IMG/VR virus record: IMGVR_UViG_3300017991_000084
Location: 1-26,829 of that record
Direction: 5' to 3' (one strand)
Length of the DNA: 26,829 nucleotides
DNA from: a virus
Positions 22,139 through 26,829 of the stretch are shown piece after piece. The notes beneath the pieces are model-generated. The model made no database searches and had not been told where the DNA came from. It saw nothing but the letters and a program-made list of their open reading frames with translations. Both the position numbers and the translations under genes were made by a program. Each line of letters starts with the position of its first letter. Position 1 is the stretch's first letter.

Positions 22139-22411
22139 TCAATCTCCCAAGGATAAGAATGCTATGATCTCAACAGGCTGTGAACCATCCTTCACATGCT
22201 CCAACACGCCACTCTGTGTGTAGGCACTCAGAAGAATCTCAGGACTTTCCTCTTCCAACGCCTCTCCCACCATGCAGCGAACCTCATAGCACCACTTGCC
22301 GAAGCTGTAGCCAGCTGGGAGAGACTCAATTTTCTGGAAAAAAGCCTCAGATACCAGATGGAAGCAGTAGTCTCCACCGCCCAAGTCGCTCATAATCACG
22401 GCACACTTCAT
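22139..22411 (-). CDS. Hypothetical small protein
   Basis: A 90-residue soluble protein with GAGGTG before the ATG, overlapping the upstream gene by 4 bp. It begins MKCAVIMSDLGGGDYCFH and contains a helical centre (VGEALEEESPEILLSAY). I do not recognise it. The fold looks alpha/beta. Confidence 0.6.
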   Translation of the reverse strand: MKCAVIMSDLGGGDYCFHLVSEAFFQKIESLPAGYSFGKWCYEVRCMVGEALEEESPEILLSAYTQSGVLEHVKDGSQPVEIIAFLSLGD

Positions 22412-22644
22412 TTCTGCACCTCGATCTCACCTATCACCGTACCATTAGGGTCCAGGAGCCTCCGTATGCCCTCCTGCTCCACGATCTCCCACTGAGGGAC
22501 CTCCGGTGCCCCCTCCTTCAACTCGTACCGCTTAGGCGAGCTATGGAGCCCCATACGGCATTGTATTGATCCGATAGACAGCACCAGCAGGGTTATCGCC
22601 ACACCCAGAAGGATCGTACCCGGAGTATTCTCATCCAGCTTCAT
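22408..22644 (-). CDS. Small single-pass membrane protein
   Basis: The start MKLDENTPGTILL at 22644 overlaps the previous stop (ATGA) and has AAGGG upstream. The 78-residue product has one transmembrane segment at about 9-27 and a C-terminal soluble part (QWEIVEQEGIRRLLDPNG, then TVIGEIEVQK) with a small beta look. It is coupled with the upstream membrane gene. Confidence 0.6.
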   Translation of the reverse strand: MKLDENTPGTILLGVAITLLVLSIGSIQCRMGLHSSPKRYELKEGAPEVPQWEIVEQEGIRRLLDPNGTVIGEIEVQK

Positions 22645-22847
22645 CGGTTCCCTTTCAGAAAAGCCCCAATCCGCTTCAGAAACCGGCCCACGGCCTTCAG
22701 AGCACCACCGATCACCGTAAACACAATCCATGCCACAAACGCTAACACCGCAGCACACAAAGCCAGCAGAAACGCTGCCATCGGAAGGGCATACGGCAAC
22801 ACGGCCAGAATCACAATCACCAACAAGATACCCCACAGAATCGCCAT
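22641..22847 (-). CDS. Small hydrophobic membrane protein
   Basis: The start MAILWGILLV at 22847 has GAGGAG 7 bases upstream. The 68-residue product has one or two transmembrane segments (residues 2-50) and a basic amphipathic C-terminus (GRFLKRIGAFLKGNR). This is a holin-like or pore-like layout, but nothing diagnostic is seen. Confidence 0.6.
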   Translation of the reverse strand: MAILWGILLVIVILAVLPYALPMAAFLLALCAAVLAFVAWIVFTVIGGALKAVGRFLKRIGAFLKGNR

Positions 22848-22858
22848 CTCACATCTCC

Positions 22859-23386
22859 TCAACGCACAGGTTTCGGACGAGGAATGCCATTCCGCTCACC
22901 GATGGCTTCCACCGCCTCTTTGGCTTCCTTCAGGCCCGCATGTGTGGCCTCACGATACAACTTGATTGCCGGAATCTTGCGCCCACTTCTCAGCTCCGCA
23001 AGAATCCGCTCCTCCAGATCCGAAGTCAGATTGAGGAAGAAATTCCCCAGTCCCGCTCTCTTTACCGCACTCACAAATTCCTTGGGATTCGTCGCAATCA
23101 GATGCATGAGCAACAAAGAGATTGCCGACTGACTGACCTGACCTGATGTAATCGCATGGTAGACACCGAGCGACTGGTTCTGGGCAATTCGGTTCTCCTG
23201 GATAATGCCCATATCCTCAGCCCTTCGCTCCAGTGAAATCAGACGCCTATCCAAATCAACCAGATTACAGCGTGCTGTCTCCAGAGCACTCTGCGCCGAC
23301 GCTCGCTCTGCATTCGCCACGTGCAGCTCCTTCTCCAACTCCACAATCCGATCTTTCAACTGCTGTTTCGTAGGCTGATTAGCCAT
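22859..23386 (-). CDS. Coiled-coil protein with L7/L12-like C-terminal segment
   Basis: The start MANQPTKQQL at 23386 has GAGGAG 7 bases upstream. The 175-residue protein has a coiled coil at about 5-65, a helical middle, and a C-terminal segment (RKIPAIKLYREATHAGLKEA, then KEAVEAI) closely resembling the helical part of the ribosomal protein bL12 C-terminal domain, which recruits translation factors. The coiled coil could mimic the dimerising N-domain. A role in modifying translation is speculative. Confidence 0.6.
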   Translation of the reverse strand: MANQPTKQQLKDRIVELEKELHVANAERASAQSALETARCNLVDLDRRLISLERRAEDMGIIQENRIAQNQSLGVYHAITSGQVSQSAISLLLMHLIATNPKEFVSAVKRAGLGNFFLNLTSDLEERILAELRSGRKIPAIKLYREATHAGLKEAKEAVEAIGERNGIPRPKPVR

Positions 23387-23543
23387 CTTCATTCTCCTCA
23401 GGGTAGGTAAGGTCGGTGAAGATCCCAACAAAGGTATCTCCAAGATGAGCCTTGTTCGCTTGACAGATGAAGATCGCTCCATACCTGTCAGCGTTGGCCC
23501 CACACACTGTACACCGTACTGCGTTTTCTACGACCTCTTCCAT
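23379..23543 (-). CDS. Small Cys-containing protein, 54 residues
   Basis: The frame starts at ATG 23543 with GGAG 5 bases upstream and overlaps the next gene by 8 bp. It carries a CTVCG knuckle at residues 11-15 plus a later Cys (FICQANKAHLG) and an acidic C-terminus (YPEENEDG), resembling part of a zinc site. It sits between two confident genes and fills the gap. I do not recognise a family. Confidence 0.6.
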   Translation of the reverse strand: MEEVVENAVRCTVCGANADRYGAIFICQANKAHLGDTFVGIFTDLTYPEENEDG

Positions 23544-23567
23544 CGTCTCTCCAAAGCATACACCAAA

Positions 23568-23888
23568 TCAGCTGTGTTGCAAATACTTTTCCAGCCGATC
23601 CAGCAATTTCTCTGTCGGTATGATTGTCGCCCGTCCCTGGAACTCACTCTCCACGAAGTAGCCATCTTGCTTCAGCTCCACACAAGCCTCTCCATTTTTG
23701 ATCAGCCCTGTGCCAGAATCAGGATACAATGTGCAGAACGAAAAAGCCGAACCATGCCTCTCCAGATTAGTCTTACACGCCTGGATGGTCTGAGCCACCA
23801 TAACCTCCTTCTCACAGGAACCCATGAAACTCATCAAATCCCACCCTGTCTTGACCTTCTCCGCGATAGCCAGTATCCGCTCACGCAT
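23568..23888 (-). CDS. Hypothetical protein
   Basis: A 106-residue protein with GGGAG before the ATG, which overlaps the upstream stop by one base. It has helical N- and C-terminal parts and a beta-like centre (SAFSFCTLYPDSGTGLIKNG). Three Cys are scattered without a metal-site pattern. I do not recognise it. Confidence 0.6.
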   Translation of the reverse strand: MRERILAIAEKVKTGWDLMSFMGSCEKEVMVAQTIQACKTNLERHGSAFSFCTLYPDSGTGLIKNGEACVELKQDGYFVESEFQGRATIIPTEKLLDRLEKYLQHS

Positions 23889-24100
23889 CAGTCCGTCTCC
23901 CGATTCTGCCCATCTGCCAGAGGATCGTCATCGTACCACTCGTCCTCCGGATAGTCCTCTGCCACTTGTCGGCACAGCTCAATGAAACGCGCCCGCTCAC
24001 GGTCCTCAGCTTCACTCATCTTATCATCATCCAGATGACTGATGCAATCCTCCATGTCCTGAATCGTGTTGTGAAATCGATAGTAGACTACACTACCCAT
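23888..24100 (-). CDS. Small acidic hypothetical phage protein
   Basis: The start MGSVVYYRFHNTIQDM at 24100 has GAGGAG 7 bases upstream. The 70-residue product is acidic and helical (SEAEDRERARFIELCRQVAE). The YYRFHNT...L..L start is a pattern I recall from uncharacterised phage proteins. Its function is unknown. It overlaps the upstream gene by 8 bp. Confidence 0.6.
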   Translation of the reverse strand: MGSVVYYRFHNTIQDMEDCISHLDDDKMSEAEDRERARFIELCRQVAEDYPEDEWYDDDPLADGQNRETD

Positions 24101-24362
24101 TGGGAATCTCCTCATCAGTGAACATCGGACGATAGAATGCCTCCGGGCAATTCTCATCGATCCACCTCACCACCGTGTGCCGCACACCCATCCAGATCGC
24201 CACAATCATCTGAGGAGGATATGCCGTTAGCGGCTCCTGCCACACCTTGTCCTCGATCTCCGGATGAGTCTCCTTGTAGATCTTCATCACGGCATCCACG
24301 TTCTTGTCAGGCCACAAACCATGCTCGGCCAACAACGTTCGAATCTTCTGCTCAACGGTCAT
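24093..24362 (-). CDS. Hypothetical small protein
   Basis: The start MTVEQKIRTLLAEHG at 24362 has GGAG 9 bases upstream. The 89-residue helical protein (KNVDAVMKIYKETHPEIEDK, then YPPQMIVAIWMGVRHTVVRW) has no recognised family. It is the first gene after the structured non-coding stretch and so may be expressed from, or downstream of, that RNA. Confidence 0.6.
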   Translation of the reverse strand: MTVEQKIRTLLAEHGLWPDKNVDAVMKIYKETHPEIEDKVWQEPLTAYPPQMIVAIWMGVRHTVVRWIDENCPEAFYRPMFTDEEIPNG

Positions 24363-24454
24363 ACGCTCATTCTCCAAAAAGGTTCGTTGGCACATGCAAG
24401 GAAACCGCAAACACCTAATAACCCACCCACCTCACCTATAAAGGCAAGATGACG

Positions 24455-24699
24455 GCGAGACCAGCTTTTAGGTCCCGCTTTGGCCCGCGACAGCCCGACC
24501 GATTTAGGAGCTACCTCGCGTAGTAGAACTCTCCCTTTGTCGGCCCTGAGCCTGCGACTTCCCTGCACATACCAAAGAACATTCCGCTGATGGCAACTAG
24601 GTCCCTTCACCCACGCCCGTACTTTCGAGCTTCCCACCGCAACGCGACTTCGAGTCCGTCCACGGTAACCAAGCAGTGACCCCACACTGCCGAAGCTCG
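24455..24699 (-). ncRNA. Candidate structured non-coding RNA
   Basis: The 368 bases from 24363 to 24730 carry no convincing gene. Three helical domains pair on the minus strand. (1) CGAGCTTC (24692-24699) pairs with GAAGCTCG (24626-24633), enclosing a GCAGTG/CACTGC hairpin and a GACT/AGTC hairpin under ACCG/CGGT: a three-way junction. (2) GGCCGA (24540-24545) pairs with TCGGTC (24497-24502), enclosing GGAG/CTCC and CTAC/GTAG. (3) GCGGGACC pairs with GGTCTCGC (24455-24478) around an 8-base loop. It may be read through from the promoter at 25253. I do not recognise an RNA family, and no T-arm or tmRNA/RNase P motif is visible. Confidence 0.5.
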
Positions 24700-24730
24700 C
24701 CACCAACTACCCACGCCGCAACCATTATCG

Positions 24731-25216
24731 TTACGCGACTGCCAACGCCCTCGCCTGCCTCGGCCTCTTAAAGAAACCGAACTTCGGATTGTCGTCAGCC
24801 TGCACCACATTCGCCACAAACGTCACATGAGCGCCCACCGGAAGCTCACCCAAGGATTTGGGGACCGAACCCCACACCTTGAAGCCACGGTCATCCTGCA
24901 CAGTCATCTTCAGGACCATGCCGAACTGAGTATCGCGCCACTTGACCGACAGGACCTCACCAGTGATCTGAATACCATTACCCACGACCACATCAGGAGC
25001 ACTCGCCTCTTCCAGCCTGCTCTGCTCAATTCTCTGCCGATACCAGAAGTTCTTGATGGCCGCTACAATCACCGCAGCGCCCTGCTTCTCGCTCAGACTA
25101 CCGAACCGATTCAGCTTGACCTTGATGTCATACAGGAACTCATTGTCATTGACCAGCTCACTGTTCAGAATCGACATCACGACAGGGTTGTCCGCTCTGT
25201 AGTTTCGTTTCGCCAT
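24731..25216 (-). CDS. OB-fold-like nucleic-acid-binding protein
   Basis: A 161-residue protein with GAGGAG 7 bases before the ATG, first after the promoter and its leader. Residues 1-65 are helical (SLSEKQGAAVIVAAIKNFWY). Residues 75-161 (GNGIQITGEVLSVKWRD, MVLKMTVQDDRGFKVWGSVP, VGAHVTFVANV, PKFGFFKRP) match an OB-fold-like domain I recall from phage replication or repair-associated proteins. Nucleic-acid binding is likely but inferred. Placement behind a sigma70-like promoter suggests non-late expression. Confidence 0.7.
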   Translation of the reverse strand: MAKRNYRADNPVVMSILNSELVNDNEFLYDIKVKLNRFGSLSEKQGAAVIVAAIKNFWYRQRIEQSRLEEASAPDVVVGNGIQITGEVLSVKWRDTQFGMVLKMTVQDDRGFKVWGSVPKSLGELPVGAHVTFVANVVQADDNPKFGFFKRPRQARALAVA

Positions 25217-25252
25217 GGTTCAGCTCCTCAAAGGGTTTCGGCTTACACTTAA

Positions 25253-25280
25253 AGTATACGCCATATGCCTTGAGAAGCAA
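25253..25280 (-). promoter_or_regulatory. Sigma70-like promoter
   Basis: On the minus strand TTGCTT, a 16-base spacer and TATACT precede the OB-fold gene. The -10 region (GCGTATACTTTAAGTG) is nearly the same as at the tRNA cluster (17887). It may also drive the structured RNA and the genes beyond it, since no terminator is seen between. Confidence 0.7.
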
Positions 25281-25286
25281 ATCATT

Positions 25287-25457
25287 TTATGGAAAAAGTG
25301 CGTCCTTCATGACATCGATCTCTTCCTGCAACGCCGTCAGGTCCTGGTAGATCTGCTGCTTGTCTACGCTCATGTCCGCAAACAGAGCACGAACCGCCAG
25401 CATAGCCTCAGCAAACAGCCTCCTCTCCGCTCTCCCATGTGCCATTGGATGGTCCAT
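25287..25457 (-). CDS. Small helical protein, 56 residues
   Basis: The frame starts at ATG 25457 in a TGATG overlap, with GAGGAGG 7 bases upstream, and ends at TAA before the promoter. The peptide is helical (RRLFAEAMLAVRALFADMSV) and ends in a charged coiled-coil-like segment (LTALQEEIDVMKDALF). I do not recognise it. The strong ribosome binding site makes it credible. Confidence 0.65.
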   Translation of the reverse strand: MDHPMAHGRAERRLFAEAMLAVRALFADMSVDKQQIYQDLTALQEEIDVMKDALFP

Positions 25458-25843
25458 CAGAAGTCCTCCTCATATGGCTCCAGCTTCGCCAGCGCCTTCT
25501 CCACACCCTCGAACGGTCCCCATCCACCGTACTCAATCCGGAGCCCGTCGATGTGTGCCGCCACGTCATCAATCACGCCACGAACTGAATTCTCTGAGCA
25601 CGCCGACAGGATGATAATCCCAGCTCCCGGATGCAACTCAGCCAGCTTACAGATGGGACTGTACATCGCGTGCATCCGCAACATATCACCCACCGCTGAC
25701 ATGTCCAGGACGTAATAGTCAGCCACCAGATCCACAGCCTCAAACACCGACTCCACCGCCTGCGCCCGATGCCCCTTCTGCTTGGCCCAGCGCACCCACT
25801 GCTTGCGGTTGTCTGAGTCGTCATCTATGAACACAAACCTCAT
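25457..25843 (-). CDS. CheY-like receiver-domain protein
   Basis: A 128-residue protein, the size of a stand-alone receiver domain, with GAGGAG 5 bases before the ATG. It starts RFVFIDDDSDN: the acidic pocket is Asp7-Asp9. A conserved-looking Asp47 (YYVLDMSAVG) would be the phospho-acceptor, and LSACS around Ser80 replaces the usual Ser/Thr switch. The last-helix Lys is not obvious, so phosphotransfer may be lost. It could be a decoy for host two-component signalling or a structural protein with the same fold. Confidence 0.6.
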   Translation of the reverse strand: MRFVFIDDDSDNRKQWVRWAKQKGHRAQAVESVFEAVDLVADYYVLDMSAVGDMLRMHAMYSPICKLAELHPGAGIIILSACSENSVRGVIDDVAAHIDGLRIEYGGWGPFEGVEKALAKLEPYEEDF

Positions 25844-26025
25844 GGCATCTCCTCGATCTCATTGAGCACAATCGTGAATTTGTTATCCGGTATGCCCGGA
25901 ATGAGTCTCCATGCCTCATCCACCTTCATGATAGATTCCTTCCACGAACGTGCAATCACATTCAAATTGCACGAGATCGTAGCCGCTTTGTGCTTCAGCG
26001 TGAAATGAAATCGCCACTTCTTCAT
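25840..26025 (-). CDS. Hypothetical small protein
   Basis: The start MKKWRFHFTLKHKAA at 26025 has AAGGAG 8 bases upstream. The 61-residue product is basic at its N-terminus, beta-like (FHFTLKHKAATISCNLNVIA), and acidic at its C-terminus. I do not recognise it. It is coupled to its neighbours by 4-bp overlaps. Confidence 0.6.
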   Translation of the reverse strand: MKKWRFHFTLKHKAATISCNLNVIARSWKESIMKVDEAWRLIPGIPDNKFTIVLNEIEEMP

Positions 26026-26519
26026 AGTCCCAGCTCCTTTTTGGCAGTTTCCCAGTCTACGAACTCCAGCTCGACCACCTTGTTCAAGACCGCGCTCATC
26101 CATTCATGGTCGTAGTCATTCTCAGTCGTAGTCAGATCCTGGACCAGTGACACAATTTCCATGCTCGGAGCCCCGATCTGATCTTCCGGCCCATAGCAAC
26201 TGCAATGTCCGATGTTGGCCCAGCCGAACTTCCCATCCAGTTTGTATGCAGCGCAACCATGACCCTCCCAGGACCCAGTCTCGTACCAGTACACCAGCCA
26301 ATCGAAGTCAAACCGATCATAGTCGATCTCTTCCGGCCCCACCTGGAAGACTCTCATCTCACCAGACCGATACTCTTCGCACGACCCATCAATCGGAGTC
26401 TCCAGCTGGCGATCCATCTCCTTGGCCAAACGGGAACAAGGGTGCTCCCTCGACAAAATCAATTCCGCAGCCCACTCCACAAACGTCTGCACAACACTCT
26501 TGTCCAGTTCGAATTTCAT
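26022..26519 (-). CDS. Hypothetical phage protein with GHCSCYGP motif
   Basis: A 165-residue protein with GGAGG before the ATG. Residues 65-115 (DYDRFDFDWLVYWYETGSWE, then GHGCAAYKLDGKFGWANIGH and CSCYGP) follow a pattern I recall from uncharacterised phage proteins of this class. The N- and C-terminal parts are helical. Its function is unknown. It overlaps both neighbours slightly. Confidence 0.6.
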   Translation of the reverse strand: MKFELDKSVVQTFVEWAAELILSREHPCSRLAKEMDRQLETPIDGSCEEYRSGEMRVFQVGPEEIDYDRFDFDWLVYWYETGSWEGHGCAAYKLDGKFGWANIGHCSCYGPEDQIGAPSMEIVSLVQDLTTTENDYDHEWMSAVLNKVVELEFVDWETAKKELGL

Positions 26520-26671
26520 AGTTCCTCCACCTCACCTTCATAGATCAGCCACGTTTTGCCACAATCGCACGTGTGCGTCAGCTCGATTGTCCAGTGAGCA
26601 TACACATACGCAGGATACTCGTGAAACTTCCCGCACGTGCAAGTGTAGCCTTTGGGCAGCTCCTTACCCAT
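26516..26671 (-). CDS. Small zinc-ribbon-like protein, 51 residues
   Basis: The frame begins MGKELPKGYTCTCGKFHEYP at 26671 and has two Cys pairs (CTC and CDC), a plausible zinc site, with a Trp/Tyr-rich middle. Its ATG lies within the last codons of the upstream membrane gene (8-bp overlap) and the stop overlaps the next start by 4 bp (ATGA). The ribosome binding site is weak, so coupling is likely. Confidence 0.6.
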   Translation of the reverse strand: MGKELPKGYTCTCGKFHEYPAYVYAHWTIELTHTCDCGKTWLIYEGEVEEL

Positions 26672-26829
26672 AGAAGCCACCGAAGAGCAGCAACAGCTGG
26701 AAAATAGTCGTCAACAGCAACTGCATCAGCACAGCCACTATCGATGCTGCCGGACCCACACCTTGACTCTCGCCATGCTTCGCCATCAGCACCATCTTCC
26801 AGAAGAAAGCAAAGACACACCAGATGATC
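26664..26829 (-). CDS. Partial membrane protein (5' end missing)
   Basis: The last 54 residues of a protein that runs off the right edge. They contain two hydrophobic segments (IIWCVFAFFWKMVLM and PAASIVAVLMQLLLTTIFQL) separated by a short polar loop, so it is a multi-pass membrane protein. The stop overlaps the start of the small zinc-ribbon-like gene. Its function is unknown. Confidence 0.55.
   Translation of the reverse strand, partial: IIWCVFAFFWKMVLMAKHGESQGVGPAASIVAVLMQLLLTTIFQLLLLFGGFYG

Noticed and set aside
22645-22836. An N-terminal extension of the gene at 22408 to position 22836.
   Set aside because: The extension lies entirely in the upstream membrane gene and is Cys/Gly-rich; the ATG at 22644 overlaps the upstream stop and has a ribosome binding site.
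24580-24605. A short string resembling the 16S rRNA segment around GTTGCCA.
   Set aside because: The flanking bases do not continue to match rRNA in either direction, so it is probably chance.
24359-24706. A 115-codon minus-strand frame across the non-coding stretch.
   Set aside because: It lacks a ribosome binding site, has a random-looking composition rich in Arg, Ser and Gly, and overlaps the start of the next gene; the structured-RNA explanation fits better.

Overview
The window looks like about 27 kb of a large tailed-phage genome, probably a T4-like myovirus or jumbo-type phage of a bacterium. Every convincing gene lies on the minus strand, so transcription runs from high to low coordinates. 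Genes are packed end to end with TGATG/ATGA overlaps and strong GGAGG or GAGGAG ribosome binding sites. The capsid gene at the left edge is of the T4 gp23 type. The host cannot be named from the sequence.

Region by region, from the left end. (1) 1-10.8 kb is a head/structural module: a partial major capsid protein, a prohead protease fused to an acidic coiled-coil scaffold, a 1412-residue mosaic protein with a radical-SAM-like Cys motif, small beta-rich and membrane proteins, and a 252-residue acidic protein ending in a DUF5661-like domain. (2) 10.8-14.9 kb holds a membrane-anchored trypsin-like protease, a GroES-like co-chaperonin, a protein with a Tat-like N-terminus, a DUF6899-like protein and several very small coupled ORFs. 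(3) 14.9-17.9 kb holds NAD salvage genes (nicotinamide phosphoribosyltransferase and a bifunctional NMN adenylyltransferase/Nudix protein) preceded by five tRNA genes behind a good sigma70-like promoter. (4) 17.9-20.1 kb holds a DUF4406/deoxyribosyltransferase-like protein, a Cys-rich zinc protein, a P-loop kinase, a NADAR-family protein and a lone tRNA-Gly. (5) 20.1-24.4 kb is a run of small membrane, lipoprotein and hypothetical genes. (6) 24.36-24.73 kb is a gene-free stretch that folds on paper into several nested helices and may encode a structured RNA. (7) 24.7-26.8 kb holds an OB-fold-like protein, a CheY-like receiver protein and small hypotheticals.

How the parts may fit together: the left third builds and matures the head. 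An (I/L)-x-E-S motif recurs at domain boundaries of three adjacent head proteins and may mark prohead-protease sites. The middle rebuilds NAD+ and handles ADP-ribose-type chemistry (Nampt, NMNAT/Nudix, NADAR), which suggests counter-defence against NAD-depleting or ADP-ribosylating immunity. The tRNA set (Ile, Trp, Pro, Pro, Met, Gly) includes two genes with C instead of the nearly universal U at position 33. Five genes under 60 codons with strong support and several more tentative ones were read directly from the sequence.
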